Assembly (NCBI GenBank): GCA_002479765.1
Contig: DLOZ01000021.1
Coordinates: 1-38,135, forward strand
Length of the DNA: 38,135 bases
From: Sphingomonadales bacterium UBA7471
Lineage (GTDB): Bacteria; Pseudomonadota; Alphaproteobacteria; Sphingomonadales; Sphingomonadaceae
Direction: 5' to 3'
Part shown: positions 22,609 through 30,214 of the stretch, one piece after another
Layout: every line of letters starts with the position of its first letter
How positions within the stretch are numbered: position 1 is the first letter of the stretch
Notes under the pieces: model-generated
What the model saw: the letters and a program-made list of their open reading frames with translations, nothing else
Told to the model about the DNA's origin: nothing
Databases searched by the model: none
Position numbers and translations under genes: made by a program

Positions 22609-22758
22609 GGCCCATTCCTTTTGTTCAAATAATGTCGCAAAAAACTGCGCAGGGTTTGGCCGCGCTGTTCACAGACGCGGGCCTTTGCTGGTTTGGCGGG
22701 TGAAAGTCAAGCCCGTAACCCCAAATCACGCGTCAAAGCGGGCCAATGCCTCCTGAAT

Positions 22759-22788
22759 CGTCATGCTGCACTGGTTTCTGTATCTTCA
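22759..22788. repeat. Decayed half-copy of palindromic repeat family A in a 325-bp intergenic stretch
   Basis: CGTCATGCTGCACTGGTTTC and the next ten bases agree with the left arm of the repeat at 10501 at 24 of 30 positions, but the hairpin partner is damaged and no right arm follows. The rest of the stretch 22609-22933 shows no gene, no obvious riboswitch and no strong promoter that I can identify. Confidence 0.5.
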
Positions 22789-22933
22789 TTTTGCCGTGCC
22801 GCCGCGTTTTCGGACGCTGGAGCGCGCGCAACATAGCCCGCTTTGATTGCCAAAACAAAAGCGATTCGCGGCGCAGTTCAGTCCACCCGCCGCACACATC
22901 CCATTTTGATCATGATGTGCTAAGGCAGAAAAT

Positions 22934-23500
22934 ATGGACACTGCCTTTACAACCTTCCTGTCTGTTTTCCTCGCCGAGATGGGCGACCGGACACAGATCC
23001 TCGCTGCCGTGCTCGCGCTGCGATATCGCAACAATAAAGCGATACTTGGCGGACTCGCCTGTGCCACTTTGCTCAATTGCGCCATTGCGGCGGCAGGCGG
23101 CTCGCTGATCGACAGCTGGATAAGCGCGCAGTCGGTTCAGATGTTCGCTGGCCTTGCCTATATCTTTGCAGGCGCGGGCATGTTGCTGTGGCGGCGCAAT
23201 GTCGACCCGTTATCGGGTTGGAAAACCCCTGCATTTCTGACCGCATTTTTGGGTCTGTTTATCCTGGAATTTGGCGACAAGAGCCAGTTCATCATCGCCG
23301 CGCAAAGCGCCCGCACGCCTGATTGGGGCATGGCAGCGGTCGGCGGGTTCATCGGCATCATGGCGGCCACGGTGCCCGCGGTCATCCTGCGCGCGCGGCT
23401 TGGCCAGATTGTGCCGTTGAAACCGATAAGGTGGGTCTCTGGCGCATTGTTGCTGGGATGGGGCATTGTATTGGCCACGCAGGCCAATGGCATTAGCTAA
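22934..23500 (+). CDS. TMEM165/GDT1 (UPF0016) family cation transporter
   Basis: A 188-residue membrane protein with six hydrophobic spans and two copies of the family signature E-x-G-D-(K/R)-(T/S): FLAEMGDRTQILAAVLAL near residue 15 and FILEFGDKSQFIIAAQSA near residue 115, the two inverted halves of the transport site. Bacterial members such as MneA export Mn2+; eukaryotic ones move Mn2+, Ca2+ and H+. The central loop (LLWRRNVDPLSGW) is short. The ATG at 22934 is preceded by AAGGCAGAAAAT, a moderate ribosome site. I looked for a yybP-ykoY manganese riboswitch upstream and did not find one by eye. Confidence 0.93.
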   Translation: MDTAFTTFLSVFLAEMGDRTQILAAVLALRYRNNKAILGGLACATLLNCAIAAAGGSLIDSWISAQSVQMFAGLAYIFAGAGMLLWRRNVDPLSGWKTPAFLTAFLGLFILEFGDKSQFIIAAQSARTPDWGMAAVGGFIGIMAATVPAVILRARLGQIVPLKPIRWVSGALLLGWGIVLATQANGIS

Positions 23501-23560
23501 TTGCTGCTGCCGCAAGCGCGGGTGCTGTAAATAGCGCGCGTCGTTCCTATATTATATTCT

Positions 23561-23569
23561 CCCCCCCCC
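23561..23569 (+). other. C9 homopolymer tract in the dps leader
   Basis: Nine consecutive C residues lie between an AT-rich candidate -10 region (CTATATTATATTC, about 23547-23559) and the GGAG ribosome site of dps. Tracts of this length are prone to slippage in replication and transcription. Confidence 0.85.
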
Positions 23570-23588
23570 TGAATGATGGAGAACTGCC

Positions 23589-24053
23589 ATGGCATATGGT
23601 GACAATAGCAAAAAAGCGCTGGCCGATGCGTTAAATGACCTGCTGGCCGATTATTATGCGCTTTACCTCAAGACCAAGAATTTCCATTGGCATGTGACCG
23701 GTCCGCATTTTCGCGAATATCATCTGCTGTTTGATGAACAGGCGGCCGAATTGATCGCAACCACCGACCTTGTCGCCGAGCGCGTGCGCAAACTGGGTCA
23801 CGACACGCTGACGTCCATCGGTGCGATCGCCGCGAAGCAGCGGATCAATGACCATGATTCGACGTCGACCGATGCATCGAAGATGCTGAAGGAACTGCAC
23901 GCCGACAATGAGACGCTGATTACGGCATTGAAAGACGCCAAGAGCCTTGCGGACGAAGCGGGCGATAATGCGACCGATGGCCTGCTGGACGACTGGACGG
24001 ATCAGGCCGAACAGCGCGCCTGGTTTCTGGCCGCGACAATCGGCAGGGCATGA
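23589..24053 (+). CDS. dps: Dps family DNA-protection/ferritin-like protein
   Basis: A 154-residue Dps protein that forms hollow dodecamers, oxidises and stores iron using peroxide, and protects DNA in stress. The intersubunit ferroxidase motif is complete: KTKNFHWHVTGPHFREYHLLFDEQAAEL, with the histidines and the acidic D/E residues. The N-terminal tail MAYGDNSKKALADAL is short with few lysines, so DNA binding may be weak. GGAG lies seven bases before the ATG at 23589. Upstream is a nine-C tract beside a likely -10 element, which may affect expression. A strong terminator follows. It stands alone as a transcription unit. Confidence 0.95.
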   Translation: MAYGDNSKKALADALNDLLADYYALYLKTKNFHWHVTGPHFREYHLLFDEQAAELIATTDLVAERVRKLGHDTLTSIGAIAAKQRINDHDSTSTDASKMLKELHADNETLITALKDAKSLADEAGDNATDGLLDDWTDQAEQRAWFLAATIGRA

Positions 24054-24066
24054 TAGATACAAAAAA

Positions 24067-24100
24067 GGCGGGCGAAGCGTTGTGCTGCACCCGCCTTTTT
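24067..24100. terminator. Bidirectional terminator between dps and the cold-shock gene
   Basis: GGCGGG (24067-24072) pairs with CCCGCC (24090-24095), flanked by six A on the left and five T on the right, so a uridine tail forms on either strand. It serves dps (plus) and the convergent cold-shock gene (minus), whose stop codon lies 18 bp further on. Confidence 0.85.
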
Positions 24101-24117
24101 GAAATTCTAAAGCGCGC

Positions 24118-24897
24118 TTATTCGGAAAGCGGGCCCAAGTTGGTGGCCGAATATTTACCGCGACGATCGATTTCGATGTCAAAGGTTAAACGGTCGCCCT
24201 GAGTCACTTGACCCATGCCCGAACGTTCAAGCGCAGAAATGTGCACAAACACATCTTCGCCGCCATCATCACGCTGCACAAAACCAAAACCCTTCATGTC
24301 GTTGAAGAATTTGACGGTTCCATTGGCACGTTCGCCAGTCGATTCGCGCTGCGGACCACGTGGTGCCGAATCACGGTCACCACCGCGGAAGCCACCACGG
24401 TCATCGCCGCGCGAACCGCGGTCAAATGCTGGACGGTCCGGACGCGGTGCGCGCTCGGTCACTTCCATTGGCTCACCATCGATGACGAGGTCGGTTGCCG
24501 AAACCTTACCGCCACGCTCAACGAGCGAGAATTCGAGCGGCTGGCCTTCAGCAAGGCCGGTCAGGCCAGCTTGCTCAACCGCGCTGATGTGTACAAACAC
24601 ATCATCGGGACGACCATCGACCTGAATGAAGCCAAAGCCCTTTTGGCTATTGAAAAACTTAACAATTCCTTTGCCGGAACCGATGACTTGTGCTGGCATT
24701 GGTGGGCCGCCTGGGCCACGCCGAGGTGCGCCGAAGCCACCGCCGCCGCTATTGCCGCCGCCGAAACCGCCGCCCGACCGGCCGCCGCCAAAATCACTTT
24801 GGTAGGGGGACGGTGCGCGATAACCGTCGTAGCTTTCATCACCGAAACCATCTCTTTTGTCCCGGCCTTTGCCAGCACGCTTGCGATCAAAACCCAT
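24118..24897 (-). CDS. Cold-shock protein with two cold-shock domains and a Gly-rich N-terminus
   Basis: A 259-residue protein. Residues 1-70 are a disordered, Gly/Arg-rich region (FGGGRSGGGFGGGNSGGGGFG). CSD1 spans about 75-139 (GIVKFFNSQKGFGFIQ, DVFVHISAVE). A second disordered Arg/Asp/Gly linker covers 150-190, and CSD2 spans about 191-255 (GTVKFFNDMKGFGFVQ, DVFVHISALE). Both domains keep the RNP1 (KGFGF) and RNP2 (VFVHI) nucleic-acid-binding motifs. Double-CSD proteins occur in alphaproteobacteria as RNA chaperones and stress regulators; the low-complexity tail is typical of sphingomonads and could favour condensate formation. The ~215-bp upstream gap may contain a long leader, as many cold-shock genes have. 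It ends at a shared bidirectional terminator. Confidence 0.95.
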   Translation of the reverse strand: MGFDRKRAGKGRDKRDGFGDESYDGYRAPSPYQSDFGGGRSGGGFGGGNSGGGGFGAPRRGPGGPPMPAQVIGSGKGIVKFFNSQKGFGFIQVDGRPDDVFVHISAVEQAGLTGLAEGQPLEFSLVERGGKVSATDLVIDGEPMEVTERAPRPDRPAFDRGSRGDDRGGFRGGDRDSAPRGPQRESTGERANGTVKFFNDMKGFGFVQRDDGGEDVFVHISALERSGMGQVTQGDRLTFDIEIDRRGKYSATNLGPLSE

Positions 24898-24941
24898 AAC
24901 TTCTTACTTGCCTTCTCATCGCCCAGAACCACTATGTTATG

Positions 24942-24957
24942 CAGTCGAGGGCGACTG
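24942..24957 (-). other. Small hairpin in the cold-shock gene leader
   Basis: CAGTCG-AGGG-CGACTG, a perfect 6-bp stem with a four-base loop, 45 bp upstream of the cold-shock protein start. Its role, if any, would be in leader RNA folding. Otherwise the stretch 24898-25112 holds no gene that I can support. Confidence 0.35.
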
Positions 24958-25112
24958 TACTGCACGTCACAAGCGCAGCCGTTGGTGATTGCGCAAGCAT
25001 TTTGTATATCGCATTAAAAGGTTGCGCGATAGCTAATATTGCGGCCGAAAATCGCAGGGCGCCAACTGCAGTTTCATTTGCCTTGCACAGTCGGGTGGGG
25101 CAAGGGGCTAGC

Positions 25113-25730
25113 ATGAGCGTATATTTACATGAAGAAGACCTTCCCGCAGGCGTACTGGCCGATGGCCCTGTCGCCGTAGACACCGAAACCATGGGGCTCA
25201 TTACCCCGCGTGACAGGCTGTGCTTGCTGCAGATTTCCGACGGACACGGCGATGAACATCTGGTGCGTTTTGGCCGCAATAGTGACTTTTCTGCACCAAA
25301 TTTGCGCGCCGTATTGGCCGATCCCACCCGTTTGAAGCTGTTCCATTATGCCCGATTCGATTTGGCGGTGATTTCGCATTATTTGAACGTCGTCGCGACG
25401 CCCTTATTCTGCACCAAAATCGCCTCGCGCCTCGTTCGGACCTACACCGACCGCCACGGGCTGAAGGAACTGGTAAAGGAAATGCTGTCGACGGACATTT
25501 CCAAGCAGCAACAGTCAAGCGACTGGGGCGGCCCCATATTGTCCGAAGCGCAAAAAGATTATGCCGCCAGCGATGTGCGCTATCTGCACCGCCTGCATGC
25601 CGAATTTGTCGTGCGTTTGGAACGCGAAGGCCGCACTGGCTTGGCGCAGGCCTGTTTTGACTTTCTGCCGCACCGTGCGAACCTCGATCTGTCTGGCTGG
25701 CCAGAGACCGATATATTCGGGCACAGTTAA
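25113..25730 (+). CDS. rnd: Ribonuclease D-like 3'-5' exonuclease
   Basis: A 205-residue DEDDy exonuclease domain without the C-terminal HRDC domains of E. coli RNase D, a short form usual in alphaproteobacteria. Catalytic residues: D and E in AVDTETMGL, D in FHYARFDLAVI, and Y/D in DYAASDVRYLHRL. RNase D trims the 3' ends of tRNA and other stable RNAs. KTYTDRHGLKELVKE-type residues (VRTYTDRHGLKELVKEM) are conserved in the family. The ATG at 25113 is chosen by family similarity (MSVYLHEEDLPAGVL). It precedes lptC by 25 bp, and the rnd-lptC-lptA-lptB-rpoN order is a conserved alphaproteobacterial block. Confidence 0.92.
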   Translation: MSVYLHEEDLPAGVLADGPVAVDTETMGLITPRDRLCLLQISDGHGDEHLVRFGRNSDFSAPNLRAVLADPTRLKLFHYARFDLAVISHYLNVVATPLFCTKIASRLVRTYTDRHGLKELVKEMLSTDISKQQQSSDWGGPILSEAQKDYAASDVRYLHRLHAEFVVRLEREGRTGLAQACFDFLPHRANLDLSGWPETDIFGHS

Positions 25731-25755
25731 GGTTTAATCGGGTTAGAGACGTCAT

Positions 25756-26391
25756 ATGTCCGCACAGGCCGATCTTGAACGCAGTTATCGTCAACGCTGG
25801 GCATTGCCCGGCGGACGGCATGACCGCCTTATCCGCGCGATTCGGGTTGTCTTGCCGGGCATCATCGGTTTGCTTGTCGCTATATTGGCGTTCAGCCCAT
25901 TTACCGGGCAGCAGGAGCTCAGCTTTGTCCTGAACAAAGACGAAGTGAATCTGTCGCGCGAGCGGTTGCGCGTTGTTGAGGCACTCTATCGCGGCGAAGA
26001 CAGTAAAGGCCGGCCCTTTTCGCTGCGCGCGGGTAGCGCAGTCCAGAAGACATCGGCACAGCCTGTTCTCGACATGACATCGCTGTCGGGCCGGATATCG
26101 TTGAACGACGGCCCAGCGTCCATCATCGCACAGCGCGGCAGCTATGACCTTGGCAAGGAAACCATGCGCGTGACGGGCCCATTGGCGGTTGAATCGCCGG
26201 GCTATGACATGGTCGTCAGCAATGTGGAGCTGTCGTTGAAAGACCGGACGATGCAGAGCTTTGGCCCCGTGAGCGGCCGCACCAAGGTCGGGACCTTCCG
26301 TGCAGGACGATTGCGCGCTGACCTCGATACGCGCATTATCCGGCTAAATGGCGGCGTTCGTTTGCGTATCAACCAGAATGCGATTAAGTGA
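25756..26391 (+). CDS. lptC: LPS export ABC transporter periplasmic protein LptC
   Basis: A 211-residue bitopic inner-membrane protein. The cytoplasmic N-terminus (residues 1-33) is followed by one span (VVLPGIIGLLVAILAFSPF) and a periplasmic beta-jellyroll. LptC takes lipopolysaccharide from LptB2FG and passes it to LptA. The N-terminal RQRWALPGGRHDRLIRAIRVVLP is typical of alphaproteobacterial LptC. The periplasmic part has alternating hydrophobic strands (SLSGRISLNDGPASIIAQRGSYDL, MRVTGPLAV). lptA follows after seven bases, consistent with one operon. Confidence 0.92.
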   Translation: MSAQADLERSYRQRWALPGGRHDRLIRAIRVVLPGIIGLLVAILAFSPFTGQQELSFVLNKDEVNLSRERLRVVEALYRGEDSKGRPFSLRAGSAVQKTSAQPVLDMTSLSGRISLNDGPASIIAQRGSYDLGKETMRVTGPLAVESPGYDMVVSNVELSLKDRTMQSFGPVSGRTKVGTFRAGRLRADLDTRIIRLNGGVRLRINQNAIK

Positions 26392-26398
26392 GGCCGTC

Positions 26399-26923
26399 AT
26401 GAGCAAAGCTTCTATCTCCTTTGGACTGGCCGCCGCATTTGCGGGCATTATGATGCTGTCTTCGGCGTCGGCGCAAAGCATTCGCAACCATGATAGCAAC
26501 GCACCTGTCGATTTCGCCGCAGGATCGATGGAGCTGCAGGATCGCGCAGACCGCGTTGTTCTTGCCGGCGGCGTAACTGCAACGCAGGCGGGGCTTACGC
26601 TCAAGGCAAATCGCGTGACAGCGGCCTATTCCAACAATGGCGGCGTGGACGTAAATCGCCTCGACGCCACAGGCGGCGTGACCGTTACCAAGGATGATCT
26701 GCGCGCAACCAGCAGCTCGGCGATATATGATCTGGACTCCAGCCTGATCACGCTGATTGGCAATGTGAATCTGGTGCAAGGCAGCAACCGGCTCAACGGC
26801 GGTAGGCTTGTCATCGATCTCAATTCAGGCCGATCCACCCTTAATGCCGGTGGCCCTGCCAATACAACCAATTCGGGCGGCCGCGTGACCGGATCGTTTA
26901 GCGTTCCACAGCGCAAAAATTAG
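26399..26923 (+). CDS. lptA: LPS transport periplasmic protein LptA
   Basis: A 174-residue periplasmic protein with a signal peptide (MSKASISFGLAAAFAGIMMLSSASA, cut before QS). The OstA/LptA domain shows repeated strands: PVDFAAGSMELQDRADRVVLAGGVTATQ, LTLKANRVTAAY, LDATGGVTVTKDDLRATSSSAIYDLDSSLITLIGNVNLVQGSNRLNGGRLVIDL. LptA monomers stack into the periplasmic bridge that carries LPS to LptDE. The start at 26399 is seven bases after the lptC stop. A 120-bp gap with a small GGGG/CCCC hairpin separates it from lptB. Confidence 0.93.
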   Translation: MSKASISFGLAAAFAGIMMLSSASAQSIRNHDSNAPVDFAAGSMELQDRADRVVLAGGVTATQAGLTLKANRVTAAYSNNGGVDVNRLDATGGVTVTKDDLRATSSSAIYDLDSSLITLIGNVNLVQGSNRLNGGRLVIDLNSGRSTLNAGGPANTTNSGGRVTGSFSVPQRKN

Positions 26924-27043
26924 GGGGTAGCCCCAAACAGTCCCTAAAACGGGGCAGCATAAATCATGCCAATTGCAAAATGGGTCAGCATTCATTAGCT
27001 GTCTGTTAGATATCAACGGCACAATCGCGGGCGAAATTTGGAT

Positions 27044-27823
27044 ATGGACAGCATGACTGCAACTTCTCCCGCTGCGGATGCGACGACGCAAGACGGCGTG
27101 CAATCCGGACTGGGCGTCGTTTCCATCGCCAAAAGCTATGACAAGCGCGCGGTATTGACCGATGTGTCGCTCTCGGTTGCGAAGGGCGAAGTGGTGGGTC
27201 TGCTTGGCCCCAATGGCGCGGGTAAGACCACCTGTTTTTATTCCATCATGGGGCTGGTAAAGCCCGACAGCGGCCGCATCACCTTGGATGGCGCGGACAT
27301 TACCAAGCTGCCCATGTACCGCCGCGCGATTTTGGGCTTGGGCTATTTACCGCAAGAAACATCGATTTTCCGCGGTATGACTGTGGAACAAAATATCAGC
27401 GCGGTTCTGGAAATGGCAGAACCCGATGCAGATGCGCGCAACGATCGGTTGGAAAAATTGCTGGGCGAATTTGGCCTTACCCGGTTGCGCAGTGCGCCCG
27501 CCATGGCGCTGTCCGGTGGCGAGCGGCGGCGCTGCGAAATTGCCCGTGCGCTGGCGGCGAACCCGTCGATCATGTTGCTCGATGAACCTTTCGCCGGAAT
27601 CGACCCGATATCCATTTCCGATATTCGCGATCTGGTGAAAGAACTGAAAACCCGCGGCATCGGCGTTCTGATTACCGATCATAATGTGCGCGAAACGCTC
27701 GATATCGTTGACCGCGCCTGCATCATTTATGGTGGGCAGGTTCTGTTCGCAGGGTCGCCCGAGGCGTTGGTCGCGGATCCCAATGTGCGCCGCCTGTATC
27801 TCGGCGAGAGTTTTGCAATGTGA
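27044..27823 (+). CDS. lptB: LPS export ABC transporter ATP-binding protein LptB
   Basis: A 259-residue ABC ATPase that powers LPS extraction from the inner membrane with LptF and LptG. Seen: Walker A GPNGAGKTT, Q-loop LPQETSIFRGMTVEQNI, signature LSGGERRRCEIARAL, Walker B IMLLDEPFAGIDP, and switch His in ITDHNV. The C-terminal extension LVADPNVRRLYLGESF is the LptB hallmark. The N-terminus carries about 20 extra residues before VVSIAKSYDK. The start is open between a TTG at 27038 and ATGs at 27044 and 27053, none with a strong ribosome site. The 120-bp gap after lptA leaves room for its own promoter. Confidence 0.95.
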   Translation: MDSMTATSPAADATTQDGVQSGLGVVSIAKSYDKRAVLTDVSLSVAKGEVVGLLGPNGAGKTTCFYSIMGLVKPDSGRITLDGADITKLPMYRRAILGLGYLPQETSIFRGMTVEQNISAVLEMAEPDADARNDRLEKLLGEFGLTRLRSAPAMALSGGERRRCEIARALAANPSIMLLDEPFAGIDPISISDIRDLVKELKTRGIGVLITDHNVRETLDIVDRACIIYGGQVLFAGSPEALVADPNVRRLYLGESFAM

Positions 27824-27851
27824 TTTGCGGCGATGACGGAACCATAACGTC

Positions 27852-29339
27852 ATGGCATTAGCACCCCGCCTCGATCTTCGCCAAAGCCAGTCGCTGGTGA
27901 TGACACCGCAACTGCAGCAGGCGATTAAACTGCTGGCATTGTCGTCGCTCGAAATTGAAGCGTTCATCGCGGAAGAGGTCGAACGTAATCCCATTTTGGA
28001 AACAGGCAGCAGCGACGCGGCCCCTGATGTGCCGACCGAGGATTTCGCACCCGCTTTGGACGACAGTGGCGAGCGGGCGAGTGACGACCTGCTCAGTGGC
28101 GATGGCCAAGGCTCATCGGACGCGCTGGATGTCGATTTCAGCACAGAAACATTCCACCATGACACCCCATCGGACAGTGTCAGCGGAGCCGATGGCATGC
28201 CTGGGCTTTCGGGCAGCGCCGCGCCCAGCGGCTTTGACGCCGACGGACCTGATTTCGACAGCTTTGCCGCGCGTGATATCAGCCTGCGTGAACATTTGAT
28301 GGCGCAGGCAGGGTCCAGCCTGTCCGGACGGCAGCTATTTCTGGTCCAACAGATTATCGAACATATCGAACCCACGGGCTATGTTGGCGAAGACCTGATG
28401 GCGGCGGCCTACAGGCTTGGCGTTCCCATGGCGGAAATGGAAGCGGCGCTTGCGGAGCTGCAGCGGTTCGATCCAACCGGCGTTGGCGCGCGAAACCTGT
28501 CCGAATGCCTCGCCATTCAAGCGCGCGAGGCGGATCGTTATGACCCCTGCATGGCCAAGCTTATCGACAATCTTGACCTGGTGGCAAAGGGTGCGTTTGA
28601 CCAGCTTAAGCGCATGTGCCGCGTCGATGACGAAGATCTGCGCGATATGTTGATCGAACTGCGCGGCTATGATCCCAAACCCGGTTGCCGGTTCGAAAGC
28701 GAAGATATGCTTGCGGTCACACCCGACATATTCATCACGCCGCGCGGCGACGGCTGGGCCATCGAATTGAACAGTGCCAACCTGCCCCGCATTCTGATCA
28801 ACCGCAGCTATGTTGCCGAGCTGGGGCAAGACAAGGCCACAAAAGCGTGGCTAAACGACTGCATGGCGGATGCGAATTGGCTCATCAAAGCCATGGATCA
28901 AAGACAGCGCACCATCGTCAAGGTCGCCACCGAGATTGTGAAGCAACAGGACGGCTTTTTTCGCAAGGGCGTTGCCCATTTGCGGCCACTCACGCTGCGG
29001 CAAGTCGCCGACGCCATCGACATGCATGAATCTACGGTCAGCCGGGTGACGAGCAACAAATATCTGCATTGCGGACGCGGTCTGTTTGATCTCAAATATT
29101 TCTTCTCATCGGGCGTTCAATCCGCCGACGGAGAGGGCGCGTCGGCTGAGGCCGTCAAAAGCCACATCAAATCCCTCATTGATGTCGAGGGCGACAAGAT
29201 ACTGTCCGATGACACGCTGGTCGATTTATTAACGGCAAAAGGCTTTGACATTGCCCGCCGCACCGTCGCGAAATATCGCGAAGCCATGGGTATCGGCTCG
29301 TCCGTGCAAAGGCGGCGGCAAAAGAAAATGGGCCGCTAA
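27852..29339 (+). CDS. rpoN: RNA polymerase sigma-54 factor
   Basis: A 495-residue sigma-54. Region I is the Gln/Leu-rich LRQSQSLVMTPQLQQAIKLL that contacts enhancer-binding ATPases. Region II is a long acidic spacer (residues ~50-150, many Asp, Ser, Gly). The core-binding domain follows. The HTH is LTLRQVADAIDMHESTVSRV with SNKYLHCGRGLFDLKYFFSS, and the RpoN box is ARRTVAKYREAMGI, which reads the -24 element. It directs transcription of nitrogen, flagellar or other enhancer-dependent genes. lptB lies 28 bp upstream. The usual downstream hpf and ptsN are absent; a convergent gene abuts the stop codon with no spacer. Confidence 0.97.
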   Translation: MALAPRLDLRQSQSLVMTPQLQQAIKLLALSSLEIEAFIAEEVERNPILETGSSDAAPDVPTEDFAPALDDSGERASDDLLSGDGQGSSDALDVDFSTETFHHDTPSDSVSGADGMPGLSGSAAPSGFDADGPDFDSFAARDISLREHLMAQAGSSLSGRQLFLVQQIIEHIEPTGYVGEDLMAAAYRLGVPMAEMEAALAELQRFDPTGVGARNLSECLAIQAREADRYDPCMAKLIDNLDLVAKGAFDQLKRMCRVDDEDLRDMLIELRGYDPKPGCRFESEDMLAVTPDIFITPRGDGWAIELNSANLPRILINRSYVAELGQDKATKAWLNDCMADANWLIKAMDQRQRTIVKVATEIVKQQDGFFRKGVAHLRPLTLRQVADAIDMHESTVSRVTSNKYLHCGRGLFDLKYFFSSGVQSADGEGASAEAVKSHIKSLIDVEGDKILSDDTLVDLLTAKGFDIARRTVAKYREAMGIGSSVQRRRQKKMGR

Positions 29340-30179
29340 TCAAGCCGCCAAATGTGAACCCGCCACGGCTTCGCGGTCGATAAGAATCTTCTCCGCCAAT
29401 ATATGGTCGCTGACCTTATCCACGTCGATTGCAGCAACAGGGTCAGACATTGGCACGAGCGTAGCCACAAGGCCAAGGCGTTTGCCCGCAATGGTCAGCG
29501 CCTGCCGCAATCCAATCGTGCGGGTCAGCGCGCGCAGGGCCAGCCGTACGCCGAAATGCATGAACAGGCGCCACGCTTTCTTGCGATCCTGTTCGGCCTC
29601 CGCCCATAAATCGAGTGCGCCTGCGGATTTGTGGCTCATCAATGCGAAGAGATTTGCGCCGGACCATGCGCCGTCCGAAAAACGCAACCATGTGCGTTTG
29701 GCATCGGGAAACTGCGCCAACATTGTCTTGCGCTCCACCATCGCAATGGCAACATCGCCATCGGCTTTGCCCAGAAATTCGGCGATCATATCAACGGTTA
29801 ACAAGGGGTGGTCCGCGGTCGTCACCAATATCGGCGACGAAAATCCTACTGCCTCCACCTGTCGCTTGATGCTCAGCGATATACTGCTCAGGCTTTCGAC
29901 CAGCGTCGCGCCGCCTGCGGCATCTACCGCTAAACGCAGTGCATCGGGTTCCTGACACAGGACAATGATTTCACCGATAAGCGGCGACGCACGCAGCGTC
30001 CGCACGACATGGCTAATCATTGGTTCGCCGCGCACGGGCACCAAAGCTTTCAGCTTCAGCCCGAAATGCTGTGCAAACATATCCGTGCCAGGCCTTTGCC
30101 CGGCAAGGACGATGCAGGTCCATTGCGCTTGCAAACAGCTTCTCCTAAACGCATCCAAATCGGGGGCATGCCAACGCAT
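29340..30179 (-). CDS. MobA-like nucleotidyltransferase family protein
   Basis: A 279-residue protein whose first half is an NTP-transferase domain: CIVLAGQRPGTDMFAQHFG..KALVPVRGEPMISHVVRTL (nucleotide loop and the catalytic Lys segment), then VTTADHPLLTVDMIAEFL, where the Asp probably binds metal. The second half (RKKAWRLFMHFGVRLALRALTRTIGLRQALTIAGKRLG) is helical and basic, as in other members of this uncharacterised group. Such enzymes couple CTP or GTP to a phosphorylated alcohol or sugar. The start at 30179 has AAGG eight bases upstream. It is divergent (35 bp) from the HAD-IB phosphatase and close to a glycerophosphotransferase-like gene, so a CDP-alcohol precursor is a reasonable guess. 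Confidence 0.85.
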   Translation of the reverse strand: MRWHAPDLDAFRRSCLQAQWTCIVLAGQRPGTDMFAQHFGLKLKALVPVRGEPMISHVVRTLRASPLIGEIIVLCQEPDALRLAVDAAGGATLVESLSSISLSIKRQVEAVGFSSPILVTTADHPLLTVDMIAEFLGKADGDVAIAMVERKTMLAQFPDAKRTWLRFSDGAWSGANLFALMSHKSAGALDLWAEAEQDRKKAWRLFMHFGVRLALRALTRTIGLRQALTIAGKRLGLVATLVPMSDPVAAIDVDKVSDHILAEKILIDREAVAGSHLAA

Positions 30180-30214
30180 TTGGCATACCTTGGGGTGGGG
30201 CTTGGCGACCAAAT

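Noticed and set aside
22609..22933. A yybP-ykoY manganese riboswitch before the TMEM165/GDT1 gene
   Set aside because: The conserved helix and loop sequences were not found by eye; a covariance-model search would settle it.
26924..27043. GGGG/CCCC hairpin after lptA as a terminator
   Set aside because: Only four base pairs and no T run; read-through into lptB is likely, though a second promoter in this gap remains possible.
27347..28375. A 342-codon minus-strand frame across lptB and rpoN
   Set aside because: Runs antisense through two certain genes and has low-complexity Ser-rich sequence.
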